64,000 nt of DNA from Cricetomys ansorgei. Taxonomy: Eukaryota; Chordata; Mammalia; Rodentia; Nesomyidae. The stretch lies in assembly GCA_026225945.1 (NCBI GenBank), contig JAMJFZ010001655.1, forward strand, positions 20,001-84,000. The letters are read 5' to 3'. A model generated the notes under the pieces. The model was given only the letters and a program-made list of their open reading frames with translations. It was not told where the DNA came from and did no database searches. Positions 43,788 to 55,000 of the stretch are shown in pieces (positions within the stretch are counted from its first letter, which is position 1; the number at the start of each line of letters is the position of its first letter). A program made the position numbers and the translations under genes.

Positions 43788-43992
43788 ACAAAACCATTTA
43801 TATTATGTGTATGGCGGGTGGGTGTTTAGGAGTGTGGGTGCACGCAGATCAGGGCGCACGTGAGGCGGTCGGAGGACGACTTGCAGAAGTTTGCTTCATT
43901 CCTTCTACACGTGGGTCCCAGGGCTAAGTTGAGGCGCATGCCAGGAAGCCTGGCAGCAAGCACCTTTATCTGCTGAGCCATCTCGCAGGCCC
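43788..43992 (-). repeat. B3-type SINE, minus
   Basis: tattatgtgtatggcgggtg, cggtcggaggacgacttgca, ttccttctacacgtgggtcc and gctgagccatctcgcaggcc. Confidence 0.8.
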
Positions 43993-43999
43993 AACTTTC

Positions 44000-44780
44000 T
44001 CTGGAAGCACAGTCATGTCTCTCAGACTGGGAACTAAGAGATGAAGTTGCCCACAAAGACGAGGAAACAGGTGGCCTCGAACGTCAGCAAGGACTTTCTG
44101 GTCAGCTGGGAAGGCGCGCTGAGCTGTGCCCTGCTCAGCTCATGCCGGGGGCGACTGATCTACAAAGTGTACGGGTGAGAAAAGCAACTGATGCGCATGG
44201 AGTCAGAGGAGGGCTCACGTAAAGGAAAGGGAAATCCCGTTTCTCTAGAAAGATGCAGAAATGGGATAGCAGGCAGAAGCGGCCACCTTGAGCGAGGACA
44301 GATTTTTGAGGAGGGTGGCAATGGAATGCTGACTTAATGGCAAACACGGGGGGGGGGGCAACTGGGAGATCTGAAGTGTGAGGAGAGGAGGAGGATGATG
44401 AAGGGCCCCGGGGGACGGAGTGGGCACGCGCCAAGGCTCCAGTCACCGAGGCTCGGATCAGAGCCCAGCCGGACGATCTTCTTGGCCAGACAAGGCAGGC
44501 TGAGAATTTGGTTTTGGGTTATCCTGGGAGATATTTCTCTTTCCTTAGGAAATAGAGTTGGGAGGAAAATGAAAACCTTAGCTCCTGATGTGTGTGAAAG
44601 CTTGGGGAGAACGCTGTGGCTGCTTGGACCTGGCTTGGCATGGAGAATAGGTTAGAGATCCTTGCTCGGGGCATTGTACATCTTTTTGTATACTTTGTGT
44701 TGGATGTATACGAGGAACTCAGACTTAAATATGCTATTGCTGCATTAATTTATTTCTTACATTTGTTCATTTGTTTGTTT
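44000..44780. other. Unique sequence, nothing recognised
   Basis: A G10 run occurs at 44349-44358. No family recognised. Confidence 0.35.
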
Positions 44781-44784
44781 CTTT

Positions 44785-44952
44785 AGTGTGTATATGCATG
44801 TGTGCCTACATGCATACCTGCCACAGCATATGGAGGTCAGAAGACAAATAATGGGAATCAGTTCTCTTCTTCCACCCTGTGAGTCGAGGGGATCAAATTC
44901 AGGTCAACAGTCTTGGAAGCAAGTCCCCTTACTGACTGAGCCGATTTGCCTT
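44785..44952 (-). repeat. B3-type SINE, minus
   Basis: gtgtgtatatgcatgtgtgc, atggaggtcagaagacaaat, gaggggatcaaattcaggtc and ttactgactgagccgatttg. Confidence 0.75.
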
Positions 44953-44954
44953 CT

Positions 44955-45780
44955 CCTTACGTGTCCTCGGGAGACAATTCTCTGTTACCATGTGCCTAAG
45001 TAGAATAGCCCACCCAAATACGTTTGTTTATTAGTTGTAAACTTTGAAAGAGGGATTTATCCCAATGGAGCTGGTGACAGGGAGAGTCCTCATGGGTACT
45101 AAGTCTGTAGACTCAAACGGGAGACACATCAACACCTCCTCAAAAGCCTCAGGGAGTGGGGCTAAAACAAACTGTTCCCTCTGAACTCCGGGTAGCCTGT
45201 GGATTTGTAAGCAAATGAGGTAGATTAGAAGATACACTGAACGGTTAGGCTCGCATTGCACACAGAGTTAGCATCCCCCGTCTATCAGGCCCGAGGGAAC
45301 AAACAGAATCCTTTGCTGTATCAACAGCAAGCCCCAATTCATCTCACCCTTTTATAAGGTTCCGTGATGTCCCCTAACAATTTTATAGTATGTCTGAGTA
45401 TTTTTAGTGCAGCTAATATGCAGATGTTGAGATGTGAAATTCAGAAAATGGGAAACAGGTTTTTGTCGACGTGTCCAGCATTCGAAAGGAGAGAACAGAG
45501 AATTCAAAATAAAAGCAACTGGGGGCAGTACCTGGAAAGTGCACTCATTATGCTGGTAAGATAGAGAGAGCATCCGTGCGCAGTTCCACGGGTGCTACAG
45601 GGATCCCACGGGAGGTGTGTGACGACGAGAGGTTTGCATTCCGCATCTTGGTGTCGGCAGTGATAAGCCTCCTGAGAAGTCACCAAATCCTGCGTGTTCC
45701 TCACGGGCTCGCGTGCGGACAGTGCACAAACACATGTTTTCTTATCTATTTTTAGGTTTTCCACAAGCAGCGTGTACGTG
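44955..45780. other. Unique sequence, nothing recognised
   Basis: No repeat family or exon recognised. Confidence 0.35.
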
Positions 45781-45783
45781 CAC

Positions 45784-46006
45784 TGGGGCTGGAGAGACGG
45801 CTCATCAGTTAGAAGACTGTTTTTACAAAAGTCTTACGTTTGGTTCCCAGCACTCATTGCTAGTGACTCTCAATCTGATCGTAACTCCAGTTCTGGGGAA
45901 ATCTGGTGCCCTCTTCTGATCTCCACAGGCAACTGCATTCACATGCTGCCCCACCACACAGACACAGACACAGACACAGACACACACACACACACAGACA
46001 CACACA

Positions 46007-46042
<36 letters not shown>

Positions 46043-46050
46043 TTAATCTT
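45784..46050 (+). repeat. B2/B3-type SINE, plus, with (CA)n tail
   Basis: ggggctggagagacggctca, tttggttcccagcactcatt, gtaactccagttctggggaa and an acagacacagaca-to-CA tract at 45955-46040. Confidence 0.92.
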
Positions 46051-46377
46051 TTTAAAAAATTTAAAACTCAAGACATTTATCTACCCATATGTATTATAGG
46101 GTATACACATATATATAATTGCAAAGATTTAAACAAATTTTCATTTCAGTTTAAATAATAATACAAAATCCATGCATCTTCCTTTTTGATTTTTCAAGTA
46201 TGGTACAGTCTTGCAGGTTTCAGCAAAATTTTCATCCTCGGGGGGATATATGGAACCCCGTCACGGTGAAACAAGTGGACAGTGAGAATCAACAAAAACT
46301 GTGTGGATTTGGAAGCATTTTACTAATAGTCCATCCTAGTGATTTATAGGTTTTGGTTTGTTTAGTCTTTCAGATAT

Positions 46378-46725
46378 GTGACATCCATGCACGAGTACGT
46401 GTGTCTGTGTGTGTGTGCTGTATGTGCACATATGTGCACATGCTCACCCTCCTGCACGCATGCCGAGGCTAGAGGAGGTCAGGTGTCCTGCTCTATTGCT
46501 CTTTGCCTTACTGCCTTTGAAGCAGGGTGTCTTAGTACAACTGGAGCTGGGGTGATGTCTAGTAAGCCCCGGAACCCTCCTGTCTCCGTGCCCCACGTAG
46601 CGCTGGAGTTACAGGCATCCACAACCGCCGTGGATATTTGAGTGGGTGCTAGGAATTTGGCTCAGCTCCCCACGGGCACAGCAAGTGCTCACGCACGCTT
46701 AGCCGTCCCCTCGGCCCTGGATATG
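46378..46725 (-). repeat. Old rodent SINE-like repeat (gacagggtct core)
   Basis: GT-rich head, gctagaggaggtcaggtgtc, gaagcagggtgtcttagtac, tagcgctggagttacaggc and ttagccgtcccctcggccc. Confidence 0.65.
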
Positions 46726-46769
46726 CTGCCTTGTAACAATTACACGAGAAAAGCACCGTCCCGAAATCA

Positions 46770-47045
46770 CAGATGAAGAATGCGTAATGTTATAGCCTGA
46801 TATGAAGACGCGAATAATTTAATGTTAAAATTGCAGAACGTGAAGCACTTTTAATCTCAGAATTAACTATGTGCATCATGCAGTGTTTGTGTAGACTCCG
46901 GGAAGCGACGTTTGCTTTTAACTCCGCTGTGGAATATATGAGATGGCTAATGGGGGGACGGGCGCCTTCTCTTCTGCTCATTAATTGAGCGAAGCAACTT
47001 TACTGTGCTGCTTGGAGGTGTAACGTCAACAAATCACATCCTTTT
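46770..47045. promoter_or_regulatory. Conserved-looking island (candidate enhancer)
   Basis: Repeat-free, with gaatgcgtaatgttatagc, agacgcgaataatttaatg, gctcattaattgagcgaag and aacgtcaacaaatcacatcc. CpGs are retained in an AT-rich setting. Conservation is inferred only. Confidence 0.3.
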
Positions 47046-47261
47046 AAAGATAACCTTTTATTTCCAGTAGAAACTTTAGGAAATATTGCCAGGTAAAAGA
47101 AATCGGGAAAGACAGAAGAACCACATGATTCTAGTACTACTTTCTTCTTACAAAAAAAAAAAAAAGCCAGTATTTCGTTTTGTGTATGCGCGCTTGCAAC
47201 TGGCAGATTCTAAAGAGAGCTGACGCTAACAAACTATATAGAGAGGTTGGGGGGGGGGTGT

Positions 47262-47420
47262 CGGTGGCGAGACAGCTCAGTAGGTGGCCCTTGCCACCCA
47301 TGTCCTGAGTTCAATCTTCAGGACCCAAGTGATGGGATGAGAACCAACTCATGCCAATTCTCCTCTGCCCTCAGTAAGTGTGTATGCATGTGTGCACACC
47401 TCTGAAATAAGTGAGAAAAA
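47262..47420 (+). repeat. ID/B3-like SINE, plus
   Basis: gcgagacagctcagtaggtg, cctgagttcaatcttcagga and a tgtgtatgcatgtgtgcaca tail. Confidence 0.6.
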
Positions 47421-47487
47421 CGCTAACAATAGAGAAGGGGATGGGGAAGGGGTGTGTGCTCGTGTCGTCCTTTGGGAAGATGGAGTC

Positions 47488-47835
47488 TCAATTAAGAAAA
47501 TGCCCTAGCAGACTTGCTTGTGGCTCATTTTCTTGATTAGTGATTGACGTGGGAGGGCCTAGCTCACTGCAGGTGGTGCTGCCCCTAGGCTCATCGTCCT
47601 GGGTTGTATAAGAAAGCAGCCTGAGCAAGCCTAGAGGATCCAGGGAGCCAGTGAGTAGCACTCTTCCATGGGCTCTGCTTCAGTTCCTGCCTCCAGGTTC
47701 CTGCCTTGAGTTCCTGCCTTCCTTCCGCGATGAGCTGTGATGTGGCAGTGTCAAGCATAACAGACACTCCTCACAAGCTGCTTTTGGGCCATGGTTTCAT
47801 CACGGAATAGAGACGAAAGTAAGACAGAGTGGAAG
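47488..47835 (+). repeat. Rodent interspersed repeat (tgctgtgataaaac family), plus
   Basis: cattttcttgattagtgatt, gtgggagggcctagctcact, gggttgtataagaaagcagc, gcttcagttcctgcctccag and agctgcttttgggccatggt. The second plus-oriented copy, 10 kb from the one at 37.8 kb. Confidence 0.85.
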
Positions 47836-47935
47836 GCACATTCTTTTTTGTTTCCAGTAGAGGAGGTTGACGAAAGCATCTGTAAATGAAGTCCTTTCCT
47901 AAGCCAAAATTCTATCAAAGAATTATAGGGAGCTC

Positions 47936-48062
47936 ATAATAACAGTTAATGCTCTTGGAATTCCCCAGGGCCAGGCACTATGTTCAGTGTGTAACAAGAG
48001 TCTTCGGGACACTTCTCCTGTCGGTACTGTGGGGTGGGAACCACTGCAGCCCTCGCATAGCA
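47936..48062 (-). repeat. MIR-like ancient SINE fragment
   Basis: taataacagttaatgctctt, gggccaggcactatgttcag and agtgagacctgcacc resemble the MIR 3' half in reverse. Confidence 0.5.
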
Positions 48063-48069
48063 TCTGGTA

Positions 48070-49090
48070 GGGAGTCAGTGAGACCTGCACCTATCTGATC
48101 AGAAGACAGACACTGATAGAGGGGGAGCGGCCATTGTAAGACAGCCGGTTCTCCCTAGGTTGGAAGGAGAGTCAAAATTAGGATTAATCTCTCTTGAATG
48201 CTAGTCACCAGTCCGATTTATTGTCCATGCCTGAACTTGGTGACTTTAGGCAAAGTTCAAAAGGGAACTGTTGAACTTACAGAACGTCCTGGGATCAGTC
48301 ACCCTTATGGGATGGAATCCACCAGACTTAACACATGGAATCTAAATGCCAGGATGTGCCTTCTGCCAACAGAGGCCAGGTCTGAGGTCCCCTGCTAACA
48401 AGAAACAGCTGGGAGCATCTCCGAGCACTGATGGCGTATGAAAACAGCCAGAGGGGCTGAGGGCCTGACAGGGCCAGACAATCCATTCTGAAAATATGTG
48501 TTGGTCCAATTTCAGATCCCAGGGTCTTCAGGAGAGTGACTCAGAAGAGTCTCTTAATGACTGAGTCATTGCGCCAGACCCTTAAAAGAAAATTTATTTT
48601 CTTTTCAAGTAAGATTTATTTGATGGAATAAAATGCATGATAGAGTTAGAACTGGAGGAACAATTAGCTTTATGTCCTTTTTATAACTCAAGTTCATTAA
48701 GTGCATTCATTTTTGGTGGTAGGTAAGTGCATAAAACTATATGCAACAGTGAAGGTCTAAAATCCACTGTGCAGCCCCACAGCTCCTAATGGCTCCTCTG
48801 ACAGTAGAGAAGCTCATTGAGTTGTATACTCTTTGGGTCTGGTTAAATTTGGCGTTTGCTTTTTTTTTTTTTTTCTTTCCAACATGTTTTATAACAATAT
48901 TTAAAATAGAAAAAAATTAGATTTCAGATTCCACCTTAGGTACATTTGCCTGGACCTAAATAGAAGACTGGACATCAGGGCAGTTTTATTAGTACAAATG
49001 AGTCCTTTTGAAACAAACGCTGTGTGTTGTTACAACATACTGTGCTCTTCAACTGTATTCAGTCTTATTTAGTATCATAAAGAATTAGTT
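48070..49090. other. Unique sequence, nothing recognised
   Basis: A T18 run occurs at 48860-48876. No family recognised. Confidence 0.35.
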
Positions 49091-49095
49091 TTAGA

Positions 49096-49395
49096 GACTG
49101 GGGAGATAGCTGGGCCGGTGCAATGCTTACCACGCTAGCATGAGGAACTGGGTTCAATCTTCAATACAAAACAATACAAAACAATAATAATAAAAAAGAA
49201 GCAAGATATGGCCTTTGTGCTGATAATCCCAGTGGCCAGCACTGGGGAAGGGAAGATGGCTGGGGTTCCCCAGGCAGCCTCACCTAGTGGATTAGCTCCA
49301 GGCTGATGAGCAACACTGTCCCAGTGAACAAGAAGGGCAGCATCTGAGAAAATGGCACCTGAGGCAGACCTCTGGCTTCTGCACGTGTGTGCGCG
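49096..49395 (+). repeat. B4A/RSINE1-like SINE, plus
   Basis: gactggggagatagctgggc head, gaggaactgggttcaatctt, an internal (aatacaaaac)n stretch, then gataatcccagtggccagca and cagacctctggcttctgc. Confidence 0.75.
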
Positions 49396-49850
49396 TGCAC
49401 ACACACACACACACAAATACATACACACAAATACATACACAAATACATACACACAAATACATACACACATGCACACACATATACACATACACACACACAC
49501 ACATACACACACACATACACACAAATACATACAACATACACACACATATACACACACATACACACACATATACACATACACACAAATACATACACACATA
49601 CACACACATATACACACACATATACACATACACACAAATACACACATACACACACATATACACACACATACACACACATATACACATACACACAAATACA
49701 CACATACACACACATATACATACACATACACACACATATACACATACACACATATGTACACACACATATACACATATACACAAATACATACACACACAAA
49801 TACACATATACAGAAATACATACACACACACACACACACACACACACCCC
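49396..49850 (+). repeat. Compound (CA)n / (ACATAC)n / (AAATAC)n array
   Basis: About 455 bases of CA with regular ATAC and AAATAC interruptions, forming nested short periods. All open frames are His/Thr/Tyr or Cys/Val artefacts. Confidence 0.97.
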
Positions 49851-49854
49851 TTTA

Positions 49855-50340
49855 AAAGAGAAACCTGTCAGGTAACAATTCCACAGACATGTTGAAAGTA
49901 ACAGCTCGGGGTGGAAAGTGAATCCCTACCTCTTTATTCACACATGTTGGGGCCCGGAGGTCAACGCTAGGATTTCCCAGCACCTCCCATCTCTTTAAGG
50001 AGGTGCAGTTCCTTCTCTGCCCTCTGGTTCAGTTCCCCTCCTCAGCAGTGTCTTTAGCAAGCAAGGATCTCGTTCCTGTCCCGACACTCCTCCCTTTTCA
50101 AGAATATCATCTGAGTGGGATCACTCGGTGTGTAGTTTGCATGCTGACAGTTAGCACCAAGCTTCTGACATTCACTCAAGCTGCTGCCTGCTTCAGTAGC
50201 TCCTTCCGTGTCAACTGCTGAGGGATATTTTTGTGGTCAGTAAAGATCATCATGTGGAGGTCTTTGTATGGCCTCTGTTTCTTTATCTCATGGAAGATGA
50301 CCTTTAAAAGCAGCCATAATCAAGTTCATAGCATTACATT
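49855..50340. other. Unique sequence, nothing recognised
   Basis: No repeat family or exon recognised. Confidence 0.35.
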
Positions 50341-50344
50341 TGCT

Positions 50345-50496
50345 ATTTAGTGTGTGTATGTGTGTGATTCGCAAGACAGTAACTTGTGGAGATCAGTTCT
50401 CTCCTTCCACCATGTAAGCTCCTGGGATCGAACTCATGTCACGTCATCAGGCTTGGTGGTGCATGCCTCTTCCCATAGAGCCATCTTGCAGCCCAG
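50345..50496 (-). repeat. B3-type SINE, minus
   Basis: gtgtgtgtatgtgtgtgatt, cagttctctccttccaccat, gggatcgaactcatgtcac and agagccatcttgcagccca. Confidence 0.8.
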
Positions 50497-50499
50497 TGT

Positions 50500-50815
50500 T
50501 GACTAATGTTTTGAGGAAATAGCAAACTGCCTTCCCGCAGTAGGCGTGGCTCACTCTGCTTGCACCCCCTGTCCCCCGCCCCCCACCCCGCCCGTGTGAG
50601 CGACAGTTGTGTTTTGTGTGCAGCGGTACTTAGCGCCGATGGCTTCTGGAGGCTGCTGTAAGGATCACAGTAACTCCGCCTCTCTGACAGTGACTGGGCC
50701 GGGCTCCTGTGTCCTTCCCTGACACCTGTTTACTTCCTGGTGTGAGGCGCTACTCAAGGATTTTGTCCACATGTTTAGTTTATTGTTTCTTTCTCCTTTG
50801 GTAGTGTGTTTTGTT
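50500..50815. other. Unique, GC-rich start
   Basis: C-rich run at 50566-50593; no family recognised. Confidence 0.35.
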
Positions 50816-50817
50816 TT

Positions 50818-51853
50818 TTTTTTCCTGTTCTAAGAAATCTTGGCCTAATGGATGGTCACAAAGATTTTCTCTTATCTTTCTTACCTGGGAGTTTCATATT
50901 TGAAGTTCTGCATTTATGACTATGATTTAGTTCAAGAACACACTTGCATGTGGGGTAAGGTATGAGACATTCTTTGTAAAAGATGTTTTGTTTTATGTGT
51001 GTGCACGTGTGTGTATGTTCTGTGTGTGTTTTATGTGTGTGCGTGTGTGTATGTGTGTAAGTATGTGTGTGTAAGTATGTGTGTGTATGTGTGTGTGTTG
51101 TGTGTGTGTATGCATGTGTGTGTGTGTGTGTGTGTTTTCGTATGTGCGTGCACACGCCAGTGGTGGTCAGAGGATAATGTGTGGAGTCCGTTCTCTCCTG
51201 CCTTGTGGGTCCTGGGGATTGAATTCAGGTTGTCAGCCTTGGTAGCTTCACAAAGCTGTTTTCCGTAATGTCCATACTGTGTGAAGGTCAGCAATGCTGT
51301 GAATTTTACCATCGCCCTGGCGGCTTTCCCACACTGAGTTTTGATGGAGATCACACTACATTTGTAGGTCAATTTAGGCAGAACTGGTCTCTGAGCCCGG
51401 AACCATTCCATCTATGAAAATGGTGTAGCTCTTCACTTACTTAGTACTTGGAAAGCTCCTCTCTAATGTCTTATAGTTTTAATAATACAGAAATGTTTAT
51501 ACTTGTTAAATTTAAGTATTGAAAATTTTAACGTTACTGTCAAGAGTGCCTGTCTTTTAATTTCCCAAAACCTTACATGCTGTGTCCTTGATAAACTCAT
51601 TTTAGTATTTATTTCTAGTAATGTTTGCAGGTTATTTGATGTTTTCTACATAGAAATAATGTTATCTGCAGATAGTGACAGTTTTATTACTTCCTTTCCA
51701 AACATTTGTGAGTTTTATTTATTCTCTTTCCATAATACGCTGGCTGGAGCTTTCAGTGCAGTGTTGGACGTGAGCTGTGAGAGAAGACATACTTACTTTT
51801 GTTTTCTGGCTTTAAGGAGAACAAATGTCCTCTCTCCCTTAACGTTACTGCAG
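50818..51853 (-). mobile_element. Ancient L1 ORF2 fragment, left part
   Basis: The plus strand reads as antisense L1 ORF2: ggtcacaaagattttctctt, atgatttagttcaagaacac, tgttttctacatagaaataa, ttatctgcagatagtgacag and acttcctttccaaac, in the order of mammalian L1. Heavily mutated, so old. Interrupted by a B3-type insertion at about 51000-51245 and cut off by the minisatellite. Confidence 0.75.
51000..51247 (-). repeat. GT-rich tract and B3-type SINE inside L1, minus
   Basis: gtgtgtatgtgtgtaagtat repeats, then gtggtggtcagaggataatg, gtctcctgcc-like text, gggattgaattcaggttgtc and ccttggtagc. Confidence 0.75.
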
Positions 51854-52004
51854 ACGGAAGGAGAGAAGATGCTGGACAGAGGGATGGACCGTAGGCAGAC
51901 AGGGGGAGGGTAGCTGGCTAGGTACAAAAATACACAGGTGGAGGACAGAAAGACGAATGATAGGTAGGTGATAGATAGATGCATGCACACATGTATACAT
52001 CACA
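51854..52004 (+). repeat. Array left flank, tetranucleotide-like text
   Basis: gataggtaggtgatagatag and gacagaaagacgaatgatag words resemble array fragments and GATA/TAGG simple repeat. A likely seed of the array. Confidence 0.6.
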
Positions 52005-55000
52005 TGCGTGTGTGAGGGACAGGTGACAGAGAGATAATGCGTGTGTGAGGGACAGGTGACAGAGAGATAATGCGTGTGTGAGGGACAGGTGACAGAGAGA
52101 TAATGCATTGTGAGGGACAGGTGACAGAGAGGTAATGCATTGTGAGGGACAGGTGACAGATAATGCGTGTGTGAGGGACAGGTGACAGATAATGCATTGT
52201 GAGGGACAGGTGACAGAGAGATAATGCGTGTGTGAGGGACAGGTGACAGAGAGATAATGCGTGTGTGAGGGACAGGTGACAGAGAGATAATGTGTGTGTG
52301 AGGGACAGGTGACAGAGAGGTAATGCATTGTGAGGGACAGGTGACAGAGAGATAATGCATTGTGAGGGACAGGTGACAGAGAGATAATGCGTGTGTGAGG
52401 GACAGGTGACAGAGAGATAATGCATTGTGAGGGACAGGTGACAGAGAGATAATGCATTGTGAGGGACAGGTGACAGAGAGGTAATGCATTGTGAGGGACA
52501 GGTGACAGAGAGATAATGCGTGTGTGAGGGACAGGTGACAGAGAGATAATGCATTGTGAGGGACAGGTGACAGAGAGATAATGCATTGTGAGGGACAGGT
52601 GACAGAGAGATAATGCGTGTGTGAGGGACAGGTGACAGAGAGATAATGTGTGTGTGAGGGACAGGTGACAGAGAGGTAATGCATTGTGAGGGACAGGTGA
52701 CAGAGAGATAATGCGTGTGTGAGGGACAGGTGACAGAGAGATAATGCATTGTGAGGGACAGGTGACAGAGAGATAATGCGTGTGTGAGGGACAGGTGACA
52801 GAGAGATAATGCATTGTGAGGGACAGGTGACAGAGAGGTAATGCATTGTGAGGGACAGGTGACAGAGAGATAATGCGTGTGTGAGGGACAGGTGACAGAG
52901 AGGTAATGCATTGTGAGGGACAGGTGACAGAGAGATAATGCATTGTGAGGGACAGGTGACAGAGAGATAATGCATTGTGAGGGACAGGTGACAGAGAGAT
53001 AATGCATTGTGAGGGACAGGTGACAGAGAGATAATGCATTGTGAGGGACAGGTGACAGAGAGATAATGCATTGTGAGGGACAGGTGACAGAGACATAATG
53101 CATGTGTGAGGGACAGGTGACAGAGAGATAATGCATTGTGAGGGACAGGTGACAGAGAGATAATGCGTGTGTGAGGGACAGGTGACAGAGAGATAATGCA
53201 TTGTGAGGGACAGGTGACAGAGAGGTAATGCATTGTGAGGGACAGGTGACAGAGAGATAATGCGTGTGTGAGGAACAGGTGACAGAGAGATAATGCATTG
53301 TGAGGGACAGGTGACAGAGAGATAATGCATTGTGAGGGACAGGTGACAGAGAGATAATGCATTGTGAGGGACAGGTGACAGAGAGATAATGCATTGTGAG
53401 GGACAGGTGACAGAGAGGTAATGCATTGTGAGGGACAGGTGACAGAGAGATAATGCGTGTGTGAGGGACAGGTGACAGAGAGATAATGCATTGTGAGGGA
53501 CAGGTGACAGAGAGATAATGCGTGTGTGAGGGACAGGTGACAGAGAGATAATGCATTGTGAGGGACAGGTGACAGAGAGGTAATGCATTGTGAGGGACAG
53601 GTGACAGAGAGATAATGCGTGTGTGAGGGACAGGTGACAGAGAGATAATGCGTGTGTGAGGGACAGGTGACAGAGAGGTAATGCATTGTGAGGGACAGGT
53701 GGCAGAGAGATAATGCGTGTGTGAGGGACAGGTGACAGAGAGATAATGCGTGTGTGAGGGACAGGTGACAGAGAGGTAATGCATTGTGAGGGACAGGTGA
53801 CAGAGAGATAATGCATTGTGAGGGACAGGTGACAGAGAGATAATGCATTGTGAGGGACAGGTGGCAGAGAGATAATGCATTGTGAGGGACAGGTGACAGA
53901 GAGATAATGCATTGTGAGGGACAGGTGGCAGAGAGATAATGCATTGTGAGGGACAGGTGACAGAGAGATAATGCGTGTGTGAGGGACAGGTGACAGAGAG
54001 ATAATGCATTGTGAGGGACAGGTGACAGAGAGGTAATGCATTGTGAGGGACAGGTGGCAGAGAGATAATGCATTGTGAGGGACAGGTTGCAGAGAGATAA
54101 TGCATTGTGAGGGACAGGTGGCAGAGAGATAATGCATTGTGAGGGACAGGTGGCAGAGAGATAATGCGTGTGTGAGGGACAGGTGACAGAGAGATAATGC
54201 GTGTGTGAGGGACAGGTGACAGAGAGATAATGCGTGTGTGAGGGACAGGTGACAGAGAGGTAATGCATTGTGAGGGACAGGTGGCAGAGAGATAATGCAT
54301 TGTGAGGGACAGGTGACAGAGAGATAATGCGTGTGTGAGGGACAGGTGACAGAGAGATAATGCGTGTGTGAGGGACAGGTGACAGAGAGGTAATGCATTG
54401 TGAGGGACAGGTGGCAGAGAGATAATGCATTGTGAGGGACAGGTGACAGAGAGATAATGCGTGTGTGAGGGACAGGTGACAGAGAGATAATGCGTGTGTG
54501 AGGGACAGGTGACAGAGAGATAATGCGTGTGTGAGGGACAGGTGACAGAGAGATAATGCGTGTGTGAGGGACAGGTGGCAGAGAGATAATGCATTGTGAG
54601 GGACAGGTGACAGAGAGATAATGCGTGTGTGAGGGACAGGTGACAGAGAGGTAATGCATTGTGAGGGACAGGTGGCAGAGAGATAATGCATTGTGAGGGA
54701 CAGGTGACAGAGAGATAATGCGTGTGTGAGGGACAGGTGACAGAGAGATAATGCGTGTGTGAGGGACAGGTGACAGAGAGATAATGCGTGTGTGAGGGAC
54801 AGGTGACAGAGAGATAATGCGTGTGTGAGGGACAGGTGACAGAGAGATAATGCATTGTGAGGGACAGGTGACAGAGAGATAATGCATTGTGAGGGACAGG
54901 TGACAGAGAGATAATGCATTGTGAGGGACAGGTGACAGAGAGATAATGCGGGTGTGAGGGACAGGTGACAGAGATATAATGCATTGTGAGGGACAGGTGG

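Noticed and set aside
49135..49895. Cys/Val and His/Thr-rich frames of 160-236 codons
   Set aside because: They are translations of the compound CA array; several frames overlap on both strands.
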